NCBI RefSeq assembly: GCF_004343605.1
Contig: NZ_POSF01000020.1
Coordinates: forward strand, 59,451-123,450
Direction of reading: 5' to 3'
Source of the DNA: Dehalobacter sp. 12DCB1
Lineage (GTDB): Bacteria; Bacillota; Desulfitobacteriia; Desulfitobacteriales; Syntrophobotulaceae
Length of the DNA: 64,000 nucleotides
Positions 52,085-61,011 of this stretch are shown here, piece by piece (within the stretch, counting starts at the first letter, position 1; each line of letters starts with the position of its first letter). The notes under the pieces are model-generated. The model did not search any database. It saw only the letters and a program-made list of their open reading frames with translations, and was not told the DNA's origin. A program made the position numbers and the translations under genes.

Positions 52085-52938
52085 GTGGAAGTTATGCTTG
52101 GTTAATCGTCATTCTCTATATCATTCTGGCCCCGTTTATCGGCGGTTTGATTGCTGGGGTGGATCGCAGGATATCAGCCAGGATGCAGAGCAGATACGGC
52201 CCGCCGATTCTGCAGCCTTTCTACGATGTTTTTAAATTGATGAATAAAAGCAGCATTGCGGTAAATTCACAGCAGAGGCTGTACATCATCTGTTTCATCG
52301 TATTTGTGATAATCTCGGGAGCCATTTTCTTTGGCGGCGGAGACTTGCTGCTGGCAATTTTCGCTTTAACGCTCGCCAGCGTCTTTCTGATCATCGCGGC
52401 CTACTCTACTTTTTCACCGTACGCCTATATCGGTGCAGAAAGAGAAATGCTGCAAATCATGGCCTATGAGCCGATGGTGATCTTAACGACTGTAGGAATG
52501 TATATGGTGACAAAAAGTTTTAATGTTTGGGATATCGCAATGTATGACCAACCACTGATTTACAGTCTGCCAGGTATTTTTCTTGGATTCCTGTTTATCC
52601 TAACCATTAAATTTCGTAAATCACCTTTTGATATATCGATGTCTCATCATGCGCATCAGGAGATTGTCCGCGGGATTATCACAGAGTTTTCCGGGACGGA
52701 TTTGGCGCTGATTGAGATTGCCCACTGGTATGAAAATGTGTTGCTGTTGGGCATTGTTTGTCTGTTTTTTGCGTCAAGCCCGATCATTGCCTTAATTCTG
52801 GCGGTCGTCGTCTATTTCCTGGAAATCTGGATTGACAACAACTATTCCCGTCTGAAATGGCAGTCTGCGCTTGGAAGCGCCTGGATCGTTGCACTTGTAC
52901 TTGGCGTAGGCAACATCGCCTATCTGGCGCTTAGATAA
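52081..52938 (+). CDS. echB: Ech hydrogenase subunit EchB (NuoH-like)
   Basis: This 285-residue membrane protein with about eight helices is homologous to complex I NuoH. It shows VDRRISARMQSRYGPPILQPFYD, GAEREMLQIMAYEP (conserved Glu in the loop) and FRKSPFDISMSHHAHQEIV. It anchors the soluble arm and links it to EchA. A 165-base gap containing a repeat element separates it from echC; otherwise the operon is tight. Confidence 0.94.
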   Translation: MSGSYAWLIVILYIILAPFIGGLIAGVDRRISARMQSRYGPPILQPFYDVFKLMNKSSIAVNSQQRLYIICFIVFVIISGAIFFGGGDLLLAIFALTLASVFLIIAAYSTFSPYAYIGAEREMLQIMAYEPMVILTTVGMYMVTKSFNVWDIAMYDQPLIYSLPGIFLGFLFILTIKFRKSPFDISMSHHAHQEIVRGIITEFSGTDLALIEIAHWYENVLLLGIVCLFFASSPIIALILAVVVYFLEIWIDNNYSRLKWQSALGSAWIVALVLGVGNIAYLALR

Positions 52939-53002
52939 CGGGATACAATGTGCCAAGGGCGGCGATTCTAAATTAACATTTAACGATCATGCTGCAGACT
53001 AT

Positions 53003-53053
53003 GTCACTGTAATGGATGACACAACGACCGAAAGCGGCTTCCACTACGGGGAC
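53003..53053. repeat. Shortened hairpin element inside the ech operon
   Basis: This 51-base element has imperfect terminal repeats GTCACTGTAATGGATG and TGGAAGCC..GGGGAC (read in reverse). Its reverse complement matches both ends of copy A (GCCGCTTTCGG, TTGTGTCATCC, ATTAC) with the middle deleted. The flank TAACCCGAGCAAA is the same block that borders copy A and lies after dtd. It sits between echB and echC. Confidence 0.65.
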
Positions 53054-53103
53054 TAACCCGAGCAAAACTAAATACATTTTTATACTGATTGGAGTGAAAT
53101 GAT

Positions 53104-53541
53104 TTGTCATACTTGCCGAAGTCTCCTTGGCTGGTTCATTACGACGCCTCCAGCTGCAACGGCTGTGATATCGAAGTACTGGCTTGTCTGACGCCTTTAT
53201 ATGATGTCGAACGTTTTGGCGTTTTGAATATTGGCAATCCTAAGCATGCTGATATTTTTGTCGTGACTGGATCTGTCAATGAACAAAATAAAGCGGTAAT
53301 TAAAAATATTTATGACCAGATGGCTGATCCGAAAGTTGTAGTGGCAATCGGAGCTTGCGCCACTTCCGGAGGAATCTTCCGCGAATGCTATAATGTCCAG
53401 GGCGGAATCGATAACGTCATTCCAGTAGACGTCTATGTCCCTGGATGCGCTGCCAGACCTGAAGCGATCATTGACGGTGTCGTTCAGGCTTTGGGAGTCC
53501 TTGAGGAAAAATATAAGAACTTAGGGAAGGTGGCGAAATAG
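53104..53541 (+). CDS. echC: Ech hydrogenase small subunit EchC (NuoB-like)
   Basis: This 145-residue small subunit holds the proximal [4Fe-4S] cluster. Cysteines lie in SSCNGCDIEVLAC, AIGACATSGG and VPGCAARPE, the NuoB/group 4 pattern. It passes electrons from EchF to the NiFe site in EchE. It starts at a TTG with GGAGTG 10 or so bases upstream; a nearby ATG is in another frame. The stop is directly followed by the echD ATG. Confidence 0.95.
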   Translation: MSYLPKSPWLVHYDASSCNGCDIEVLACLTPLYDVERFGVLNIGNPKHADIFVVTGSVNEQNKAVIKNIYDQMADPKVVVAIGACATSGGIFRECYNVQGGIDNVIPVDVYVPGCAARPEAIIDGVVQALGVLEEKYKNLGKVAK

Positions 53542-53904
53542 ATGACGGAATGTATCATTAATCCGGTCGCGACTGAAGAGCTTGTTGACCGTTCAAAGCA
53601 GTATTTGCAAAATGGGTATCGACTGGTTCAAATCTGCGGCACCAAAACGCTATCGGAAATGTATTTACTTTATTCGTTTGAAAAACTCGACTTGACTTTG
53701 GAAACTTTGAGATTAGATGTCCAGGTTGGCGATACCGTTCCGAGTATCAGCGGTGTATATTTTGCAGCGTTTCTTTATGAAAACGAGATCCATGACCTTT
53801 ATGGCGTTAATGTCAGCGGAATGGCAGTCGATTTTCAGGGGACATTTTACGAGACAGCAGTTAAACAGCCTTTCAGCGTAACTGCCGCGGATATGAAAGA
53901 ATAG
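53542..53904 (+). CDS. echD: Ech hydrogenase subunit EchD (NuoC-like)
   Basis: This 120-residue soluble subunit corresponds to the complex I 30-kDa (NuoC) subunit. It shows the conserved FAAFLYENEIHDLYGVNVSG (ExE-DLxG region) and contains no cofactor motif. It helps join EchC and EchE. There is no gap to echC and 15 bases to echE. Confidence 0.92.
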   Translation: MTECIINPVATEELVDRSKQYLQNGYRLVQICGTKTLSEMYLLYSFEKLDLTLETLRLDVQVGDTVPSISGVYFAAFLYENEIHDLYGVNVSGMAVDFQGTFYETAVKQPFSVTAADMKE

Positions 53905-53919
53905 GAGAGGAATGGTAAT

Positions 53920-54999
53920 ATGGGTGAGCGAACAATAATTCCATTTGGGCCTCAGCATCCGGTACTGCCTGAACCGCTCCATCTAGATCTTATTATGGAA
54001 GATGAGAAAGTAGTTGGCGCTGTTCCTTCGATCGGGTTTGTGCACAGAGGCTTGGAAAAGCTGGTTGAAAAAAGAGATTTTAATGAAATGATCTATGTCA
54101 TTGAGCGTATTTGCGGGATCTGCAGTTTTATTCACGGACAGGCCTATGCTCAGACGCTGGAAGGCATGATGGGCGTGGACATTCCACCCCGCGCCAAATA
54201 CCTGCGTACCATCTGGGCGGAACTTTCCAGGGTACACAGCCACTTGCTCTGGCTCGGTCTCATGGCCGATGGTTATGGATTTGAAAGCCTGTTTATGCAT
54301 TGCTGGCGAATCAGGGAAAAAGTGCTTGATATTTTTGAAGAGACCACCGGCGGTAGAGTTATATTTAGTGTATGTAAAATTGGCGGGGTCTGGAAAGATA
54401 TTGATAACGACACATTGAATAGAATAAAGCGTATTATCAAAGACATCGGTGAAGAAGCTAAAGCAGTGACAGACGTATTTGTACGGGACTATTCCGTTCA
54501 GAAGAGAACCAGGGGCATAGGAGTCCTGACCTATCAGGAAGCGATCGATCTGGGCGCCGTTGGTCCGACCTTGAGGGGCAGCGGTGTTGTGGAGGATATG
54601 CGTACCTTAGGCTATGCCGCTTACGGCGATCTGAATTTTGAGCCAATCGTCGAGAAAGACGGTGATTGCTACGCCCGTACCGTGGTTCGGGTGCGTGAAT
54701 TATACCAGTCGCTGGACCTGATTCGTCAGTGTATTGAAAAGATACCTGACGGTGAAGTTGATATGAAGGTGAAGGGCAATCCAAACGGAGAATATATCGC
54801 CCGTCTGGAGCAGCCGCGGGGCCAGGCTTTCTACTACGCCAAAGGCAACGGTACAAAATATTTGGACAGGTTCAGAGTCAGGACACCGACGTTTGCGAAT
54901 ATCCCTGCGTTGCTGAAAATATTGCCGGGCGCAGACCTTGCAGATGTTCCGGTACTGGCATTGACCATTGATCCTTGTATCAGCTGTACGGAAAGGTAG
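53920..54999 (+). CDS. echE: Ech hydrogenase large subunit EchE (NiFe catalytic)
   Basis: This 359-residue catalytic subunit has the four Ni ligands in ERICGICSFIHGQAYAQ (first CxxC) and DPCISCTER (second CxxC). The protein ends three residues after the last cysteine, so there is no C-terminal extension to be cleaved during maturation, as known for Ech enzymes. It reduces protons or oxidises H2. It ends 11 bases before echF. Confidence 0.96.
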   Translation: MGERTIIPFGPQHPVLPEPLHLDLIMEDEKVVGAVPSIGFVHRGLEKLVEKRDFNEMIYVIERICGICSFIHGQAYAQTLEGMMGVDIPPRAKYLRTIWAELSRVHSHLLWLGLMADGYGFESLFMHCWRIREKVLDIFEETTGGRVIFSVCKIGGVWKDIDNDTLNRIKRIIKDIGEEAKAVTDVFVRDYSVQKRTRGIGVLTYQEAIDLGAVGPTLRGSGVVEDMRTLGYAAYGDLNFEPIVEKDGDCYARTVVRVRELYQSLDLIRQCIEKIPDGEVDMKVKGNPNGEYIARLEQPRGQAFYYAKGNGTKYLDRFRVRTPTFANIPALLKILPGADLADVPVLALTIDPCISCTER

Positions 55000-55009
55000 G
55001 GAGAGACGC

Positions 55010-55432
55010 ATGGCTTTTAATGTAATCAATAAAACAATTATGAAAAGTTTATTCAGCAAGCCTGCTACAGCGATGTATCCGGTCATCAAAAATGAATTTT
55101 ATCCGAATACGCGCGGCAGCATTGAAATGGCTAAGATAGATGATTGTTCGTTCTGCGGCATTTGTTCCCGGAGATGTCCGGCTACAGCCATTGAAGTCGC
55201 TAAACCCGATAAAAAATGGGAAATCGACCGTACGCGTTGTATTGTTTGCAATTTCTGCGTTCAGGTATGCCCGAAGAATTGCCTGAATACCCAAAGAAGT
55301 TACACTGCGCCAATGAGAGATAAATCGAGTAAGTTGTTTACCGCATATGGGCCTGTCGTCCAGGAAGTTACTTCCGGGACAGAAGCTCAGAATAATCTTA
55401 CACAGGTGGAAACAGTAGAAGAAGATGCATGA
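55010..55432 (+). CDS. echF: Ech hydrogenase ferredoxin subunit EchF (NuoI-like)
   Basis: This 140-residue subunit has two [4Fe-4S] clusters in the classical repeats CSFCGICSRRCPATAI and CIVCNFCVQVCPKNCL. It accepts electrons from soluble ferredoxin. The ATG at 55010 follows GGGAG; a longer in-frame ATG at 54968 lies inside echE. A C-terminal tail of about 45 residues follows the clusters. The end overlaps hypA by 8 bases, linking structural and maturation genes. Confidence 0.95.
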   Translation: MAFNVINKTIMKSLFSKPATAMYPVIKNEFYPNTRGSIEMAKIDDCSFCGICSRRCPATAIEVAKPDKKWEIDRTRCIVCNFCVQVCPKNCLNTQRSYTAPMRDKSSKLFTAYGPVVQEVTSGTEAQNNLTQVETVEEDA

Positions 55433-55772
55433 ATATCCGATTACTGAACAAATTATAAAAATTGCTTCCGGAAAAGCCAAGGAGAATAATGCGCGTAGTG
55501 TTACGCGCATTACCTTGGTTGTCGGGGAGCAGTCCGGCTTCATTGGCGAATCCATTCAAATGTATTTTGATATTATTTCGAAAGGCACGCTCTGTGAGGG
55601 GGCTGTTCTTGAGATGGAAAATATTAAAGCCAAGTGGTACTGCCCTGACTGTAATATTCATTATACGCGTCAGCCGTTTTCTTTTGCCTGCCCTGACTGC
55701 GGCAATGATGGCATGCCAACAAACATTGGAAAAGAATTCTATGTTAAAGATATTGAAATAGAAACAGAATAA
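55425..55772 (+). CDS. hypA: Hydrogenase nickel-insertion protein HypA
   Basis: This 115-residue protein has the essential N-terminal MHE (His2 nickel ligand) and a zinc site of two CxxC pairs (YCPDCNIHY; ACPDCGNDG). It delivers nickel to the hydrogenase large subunit together with HypB. The length is normal. It overlaps echF and is followed 15 bases later by hypB. Confidence 0.95.
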   Translation: MHEYPITEQIIKIASGKAKENNARSVTRITLVVGEQSGFIGESIQMYFDIISKGTLCEGAVLEMENIKAKWYCPDCNIHYTRQPFSFACPDCGNDGMPTNIGKEFYVKDIEIETE

Positions 55773-55787
55773 AAAGGGGGGCTTTAA

Positions 55788-56438
55788 GTGGCAGAAAAAG
55801 AAATTCAGGTTGTTCAGAACATTTTTGATGAAAATGACAGGATAGCCTTTGCGACGCAGGAAAAACTGGGCAAGATGGGTGTATTTGTTGTGAATATCAT
55901 GGGGGCTCCCGGAGCAGGAAAGACATCGAGCATTATTAATCTCATCCGGCAGCTTTCCGAAAACAAAGTATATGTGATTGAAGGAGACATCGAATCGGAT
56001 ATTGACACGGTCAAGCTCAAAGAGTTAGGTATTGAAGCGATCCAGATTAACACGAATGGAGCATGTCATCTGGATGCGCCTACAATCCAGAGTTCCCTGG
56101 ACGGATTGTCTTTTGATAAGCCCGGATTGTTGTTCATCGAAAATATCGGTAATTTGGTCTGCCCGGCAGAATTCCAAATTGGTGAGCATATCAAAATGCT
56201 GATTTGCTCAGCGGCTGAGGGCAGTGATAAACCGTATAAATATCCGCTGGCTTTTGAAAAAGCCGACGTGATTCTGCTTACGAAATGTGACTTGAAAACG
56301 TATGTTGATTTCAACGATGAATTTTTCCTTAAGGGAGTAAGAGCATTGAACAAAACTGCACCGGTGTTTGAAGTTAACGCTAAAACCGGACAAGGTTTTG
56401 AAGACGTTGCAGGATGGCTACTGCAAAAAAAAGGTTAA
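55788..56438 (+). CDS. hypB: Hydrogenase nickel-insertion GTPase HypB
   Basis: This 216-residue SIMIBI GTPase shows the P-loop NIMGAPGAGKTSSI, the metal site NGACHLDA, ENIGNLVCPAEF and the guanine-specificity LTKCDL. It lacks the His-rich N-terminal stretch that stores nickel in some HypB proteins. It works with HypA. GTG start after AAGGGGGG. A 139-base gap, possibly with a weak internal promoter, precedes hypC. Confidence 0.95.
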   Translation: MAEKEIQVVQNIFDENDRIAFATQEKLGKMGVFVVNIMGAPGAGKTSSIINLIRQLSENKVYVIEGDIESDIDTVKLKELGIEAIQINTNGACHLDAPTIQSSLDGLSFDKPGLLFIENIGNLVCPAEFQIGEHIKMLICSAAEGSDKPYKYPLAFEKADVILLTKCDLKTYVDFNDEFFLKGVRALNKTAPVFEVNAKTGQGFEDVAGWLLQKKG

Positions 56439-56577
56439 AAGGCTATTCTTTGCTTTTTTAGGTGAACCGTAATAAAATGATTTCAGTATGAGGTCAACCT
56501 TAAATCCTATATATCACAATTTTGAGCTGATAGGGTACGAAAGAGACTAGCGGCATTTGAACAGGGTGGTGAACGAA

Positions 56578-56802
56578 ATGTGTGTGGCTGTTCCCGGGAA
56601 AGTGGTGGAAGTGAATGACTTTACCGGCAAGGTTGATTTCCAGGGGAATATTATTGATGTTAATATGGCCCTGGTAGATGCCCAAGCAGGTGATTACGTA
56701 CTGGTTCATGCAGGATGCGCCATTGAAGTTATTCAGAAGGACACTGCCGATGAAATATTGGAGTTATTTGTAGAATTGGAGTCACTGAAATATGAATCTT
56801 GA
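56578..56802 (+). CDS. hypC: Hydrogenase maturation chaperone HypC
   Basis: This 74-residue protein begins MCVAVPGKVVEV; the cysteine at position 2 carries the Fe(CN)2CO precursor with HypD. I chose the ATG at 56578 because homologues start MC; the frame from 56557 would bury that cysteine. It has an OB-like fold and ends 11 bases inside hypD. Confidence 0.94.
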   Translation: MCVAVPGKVVEVNDFTGKVDFQGNIIDVNMALVDAQAGDYVLVHAGCAIEVIQKDTADEILELFVELESLKYES

Positions 56803-57835
56803 TCATATACGGAAAGAGCTTGCGGGCGATCATCAAGAGCTTAAAATCATGGAAGTATGCGGAACTCATACTTCCTCAATCTTTAAAAACGGCATACGCA
56901 GTCTGCTTTCACCAAAGATCAGGCTTATATCCGGTCCGGGCTGTCCGGTGTGCGTAACTCCGGCTTCCTATATTGATAAAGCCATCGAATGGGCCATGAC
57001 ACCGAACTGCGTGCTGCTGACCTTTGGCGATATGATGAAAGTGCCGGGCTCGGAGAAATCTTTAAGTGAGGCCAAGGCGGACGGGGCAAAGGTCGAGATC
57101 ATGTACTCACCGCAGGAAGCGCTTAAAAAGGCCGCAGCTAACCCGGAACTTACGTATGTGATCGCCTGCGTCGGTTTTGAAACCACGATTCCGTCTTATG
57201 CGCTGGTTATCCAACAAATGGAGCGTTCCGGTCTGACCAATATCAGGTTCTTGACGGCGCTGCGCAGGGTTATGCCGGCTCTGGACTTCATCTGCGCCAC
57301 GGATAATGAAATATCAGCGTTTATTGCGCCGGGGCATGTCAGCACGATTCTTGGTTCGCAGGCTTATGCCGGTTTGGCGGAGCAGTATATGAAGCCTTTT
57401 GCCGTAGCCGGCTTTGAAGGAGAACATATCCTGATCGCCATTTATGATTTGGTCAAACAAGTCGAAAATCATAAACACGAAGTGCATAATCTTTATCCTT
57501 CTGTGGTTAAGCCGGAAGGGAACGCGATTGCTTTAACATATATCAGCGACTATTTTGAAGCCGGACCTGCCTTTTGGCGCGGAATCGGCGTTATTGAGGA
57601 CTCTGGTTTATATCTGAATCAAAAATACCGGCAATATGATGCCGGTTCGACCGATCTTGTCGGCGATGCTCAAAAATCGACGAACTGTCGTTGCGGCGAG
57701 GTTATCCTTGGCAAGATTAACCCTGATGAGTGTCCGATGTTCGGTAAGGCCTGTACACCGGCCAAAGCGCAAGGGCCCTGTATGGTATCGTCTGAAGGTA
57801 CCTGCGGCATCTGGTTCCGGTTTACCAGAAAGTAA
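56792..57835 (+). CDS. hypD: Hydrogenase Fe-cyano/CO assembly protein HypD
   Basis: This 347-residue scaffold assembles Fe(CN)2CO. Motifs are MEVCGTHTSSIFKNG (CGTHT), ISGPGCPVCVTP and CVGFETTIPS, with a C-terminal set of cysteines (NCRCGEVILG; CPMFGKACTP; GPCMVSSEG; GTCGIW) that hold a [4Fe-4S] cluster. The length is slightly below typical (360-370). It overlaps hypC, its partner. Confidence 0.96.
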   Translation: MNLDHIRKELAGDHQELKIMEVCGTHTSSIFKNGIRSLLSPKIRLISGPGCPVCVTPASYIDKAIEWAMTPNCVLLTFGDMMKVPGSEKSLSEAKADGAKVEIMYSPQEALKKAAANPELTYVIACVGFETTIPSYALVIQQMERSGLTNIRFLTALRRVMPALDFICATDNEISAFIAPGHVSTILGSQAYAGLAEQYMKPFAVAGFEGEHILIAIYDLVKQVENHKHEVHNLYPSVVKPEGNAIALTYISDYFEAGPAFWRGIGVIEDSGLYLNQKYRQYDAGSTDLVGDAQKSTNCRCGEVILGKINPDECPMFGKACTPAKAQGPCMVSSEGTCGIWFRFTRK

Positions 57836-57999
57836 TCCATTCATAAATTTGTAATCAACGTTTAAATGTTGCGTATGAAAAAATAAGTCGGGAAAATATA
57901 CTAAGAAGATAAATAAGATAGATAAGGTAGATACAGTAAGATAGTTTACAGATGGACTCAGGCTAAGCAGCCTGTAATGAAAAATGAGTGGGTGAGTAA

Positions 58000-58989
58000 G
58001 TGAAGATTGTAATGGCGCATGGAAGCGGTGGCAATGCTACCAGGGAGCTTATTAAGGATCTTTTCCATAAATATCTGGCCAACGATTACCTTGATAAAAT
58101 GGAAGATTCGGCCATCCTGCCGGTTTCCAAATATCCGCTGGCGATGACAACTGATTCTTTTGTGGTGACGCCTCTGGAATTTCCGGGAGGGAATATTGGC
58201 AAGCTTGCTGTCTGCGGAACGGTAAATGATCTCTGGATGGCCGGAGCCGAACCTCAGTATCTGACAGCGGGATTTATTCTGGAAGAAGGTCTCGAGATAG
58301 ATTTACTTGACCGCGTCGTCGCATCTCTGAGTAAAACGGCCAAAGAGGCAGGCATTAAAATTGTCGCCGGAGATACCAAGGTCGTTCAGGGAAACGGCGG
58401 TTTGTATATCAATACAGCTGGTCTTGGTTTCAGAAAAAGCGGTAAACAGATTGGTACGGATGCTATCCGTAAGGGAGATGCCCTCATTGTCAGCGGTGAC
58501 TTAGGTAACCATCACGCCTGCATCATGTCCCAACGCATGGAAATCGCCAATTCGATCCAAAGTGACTGTGAGAATCTTGGACCGATGGTCGATGCTTTGC
58601 TTCAGGCAGGCGTTGAAGTCCGTGCGATGAGGGATATTACCCGGGGAGGCTTAGGTACGGTCCTAAATGAGATTGCCGAAGCTTCGAACCATGCCATAGA
58701 GATTGAAGAGAAAAGCATCCCTGTGGATCCGGAAGTCAAATCTTTCTGTGACATTTTAGGCCTGGATCCACTCTATATGGCCAATGAAGGGAAGTTTCTC
58801 TGTATCACCGCTCAAGAGCATTCAGACCAGGCTTTGGAAATTCTTAAGCAAAATCGGCTTGGCACTAACGCGAGGCTGATTGGTAGCGTCGCGGAGACCG
58901 GAAGACCTCTCGTGACCGTGAAAACAAGACTGGGAGGAAAAAGAATTATCGATGTCTTATATGGGGAAGGCCTTCCAAGGATTTGTTAG
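58000..58989 (+). CDS. hypE: Hydrogenase cyanide-ligand enzyme HypE
   Basis: This 329-residue PurM-like ATPase dehydrates the carbamoyl group on its C-terminal cysteine to thiocyanate. The conserved end PRIC is present, as are AHGSGGNATRELI, TDSFVVTPLEFPGG and MRDITRGGLGTVLNE. It needs HypF to carbamoylate it, and hypF is not in the window. GTG start with GGGTGAG upstream; 164 bases separate it from hypD. Its last 38 bases overlap the next gene. Confidence 0.96.
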   Translation: MKIVMAHGSGGNATRELIKDLFHKYLANDYLDKMEDSAILPVSKYPLAMTTDSFVVTPLEFPGGNIGKLAVCGTVNDLWMAGAEPQYLTAGFILEEGLEIDLLDRVVASLSKTAKEAGIKIVAGDTKVVQGNGGLYINTAGLGFRKSGKQIGTDAIRKGDALIVSGDLGNHHACIMSQRMEIANSIQSDCENLGPMVDALLQAGVEVRAMRDITRGGLGTVLNEIAEASNHAIEIEEKSIPVDPEVKSFCDILGLDPLYMANEGKFLCITAQEHSDQALEILKQNRLGTNARLIGSVAETGRPLVTVKTRLGGKRIIDVLYGEGLPRIC

Positions 58990-60877
58990 AAACCGTTTGA
59001 GAACCAGGAAATTGTCAGCCAAGGGCTTTCTGATCTGGATTGCAGCCACAGCGTTCATCCAGGTCATTGCTGTCGAAATGATTCAACGGGGAGATTTTAA
59101 ATTAGCTTTTGGGTGGATAACTTCCGATTTTCTGGTATTTCTGATCAACGATTTCCTGGCAATTGTCATTCTGTGTTTTTTTCTTTTTCTTACCGGAAAT
59201 CTGCGCCTTACGATCATTTCTTCATCTGTCCTGCTGATTTTACTTGCGGTAACGAATACGGTAAAGAAACAGTTTTTAGGCGATCCTTTGTTCCCTTGGG
59301 ATTTTGGAAGATTTAACCAGGTTTATAATTTACTGCCGAAGATTTCCGGAGAAGTGGTGCCGGTCCTTGTTCTTCTTGGTGTGGTGATCATACTTTTTAT
59401 TTTGGCTGGAACATTCCTGATTCCGAAGGACCATCTTCGCTTAAGGACCAGAATCTGTGTACTCGTAGGTGTCGGGATTCTGATTCCTGTTCTTGTTTTT
59501 TACCGGCATACGCCGATTCAGACGTTGTTTAAAATGGCAGAAATCGAACATATCTACTGGGTTCAAACCCAAAATAGCTTACAGAACGGTTTTCTCCTAG
59601 GTTTTATGATGAACACGGAATATGTCATGGTTTTTGAGCCGACTGGCTACAGTGAAGAAACCATCGACAAGATCATTGCTGGTGACAAAGCCAGTTCGTC
59701 TGCCATGGTTGCCAGTGTTCAAGACAGCGGAATGAAGCCGGATATTGTTGTCATATTAGATGAATCTTTTTGGGACCCTACAAGACTTCCGAATGTTGTT
59801 TTTTCTGAAGATCCGCTGCCCAATTTTAGAGAATTAAGCAATGAGGGCACTTCGGGTGAAATATTGTCCCCTGTGTTTGGAGGAAGTACGGCAAATGTGG
59901 AATTTGAGTTTTTGACAGGGTTATCGACAAATTTCCTGCCTCAGGGAGCAATAGCTTACCAGCAGTATGTCACAAAATCACTGCCGGCTCTGCCCAGCCT
60001 GCTTCAGCGTTACGGCTATGAAACGACGGCCATCCATCCCTATCACAGCTGGTTTTATGACAGGGACAAGATTTACCCGCTGCTGGGTTTTCAGCACTTT
60101 TACAGTCTGGAAGATTTCAGTGGGGCAGAAATTGACGGCGAATATATCGGAGATATGGAAGTAAGTAAAAGAATTATTCAAGAGCTTCAAACTGCCGATC
60201 AGCCGGAGTTCATTTTTGCTGTAACCATGCAAAATCACGGTCCTTATCCGGCTGACCGCTATAATGACCATGCGGTGAGTACCTCAGGCAGTCTGACGTC
60301 CGAAGGAAAAGGAATTTTAGACACTTATGCGGAAGGCGTACAAGATGCAGATACGTCGCTGGCTTTTTTGACTGACTATCTGCGGGAATCGAATAGGCCG
60401 ACAATCGTCGTTTACTTCGGGGATCACCTGCCTTTTTTAGGCAAGGATTATCAGGTTTATAAAGAAACTAGTTATATTACCCGGAATGAAAACGAATGGT
60501 CCACTGGAGATACCTTAAAAATGAAGTCGGTTCCGCTGATCATTTGGTCAAACGATCAGCCGGACACTGCTGAAATCACTGCGGATAAAAGTTTGGCAGG
60601 CGCAGTCAAAAAAATACAAAGGACCTCGAATTTAGGACTTATCAGCTCGTCGTTTCTGGGAGCCTATTTGTTGGAACAGCTGAATTATCCGAAAAATGCT
60701 ATTTTTGATTATACCGGGCGAATGGCTGATGTACTGCCCGTTTACGGAAAAACAGTCTTTGTTGACCAGTACGGGCAGGTGTACAACGAGTTGCCATCAT
60801 CATTCCAGGAAACAAAAGAAGATTACTGGCTGCTGGAATATGACCTATTATTTGGGAAGCAGTATACAAATAAATAA
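58952..60877 (+). CDS. LTA synthase-family sulfatase-fold membrane enzyme
   Basis: This 641-residue protein has five N-terminal membrane helices (first at about 26-43) and an extracellular catalytic domain: ILDESFWDPT (metal Glu), GGSTANVEFEFLTG (nucleophile Thr) and YFGDHLPFLG (metal Asp-His). It is a paralogue of the protein at 31316 without the C-terminal TIG-like domain. It probably transfers glycerol phosphate to a teichoic-type polymer. The ATG at 58952 lies inside hypE with GGGAGG 15 bases upstream; the ATG at 58961 is an alternative. Co-transcription with hyp genes is likely but functionally unexplained. Confidence 0.87.
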   Translation: MSYMGKAFQGFVRNRLRTRKLSAKGFLIWIAATAFIQVIAVEMIQRGDFKLAFGWITSDFLVFLINDFLAIVILCFFLFLTGNLRLTIISSSVLLILLAVTNTVKKQFLGDPLFPWDFGRFNQVYNLLPKISGEVVPVLVLLGVVIILFILAGTFLIPKDHLRLRTRICVLVGVGILIPVLVFYRHTPIQTLFKMAEIEHIYWVQTQNSLQNGFLLGFMMNTEYVMVFEPTGYSEETIDKIIAGDKASSSAMVASVQDSGMKPDIVVILDESFWDPTRLPNVVFSEDPLPNFRELSNEGTSGEILSPVFGGSTANVEFEFLTGLSTNFLPQGAIAYQQYVTKSLPALPSLLQRYGYETTAIHPYHSWFYDRDKIYPLLGFQHFYSLEDFSGAEIDGEYIGDMEVSKRIIQELQTADQPEFIFAVTMQNHGPYPADRYNDHAVSTSGSLTSEGKGILDTYAEGVQDADTSLAFLTDYLRESNRPTIVVYFGDHLPFLGKDYQVYKETSYITRNENEWSTGDTLKMKSVPLIIWSNDQPDTAEITADKSLAGAVKKIQRTSNLGLISSSFLGAYLLEQLNYPKNAIFDYTGRMADVLPVYGKTVFVDQYGQVYNELPSSFQETKEDYWLLEYDLLFGKQYTNK

Positions 60878-61011
60878 AGAGAGTAGAAACAAAGCTAAAA
60901 AGAAATTAAAATAAAGCAAAGCTTTAACCGAACAGAACTAATGGTTATCTGTCCAAACAGGGAGTGGAAAAATAAACTGAATGACAGGTATAAGGAAAGG
61001 TAGGGATAAAT

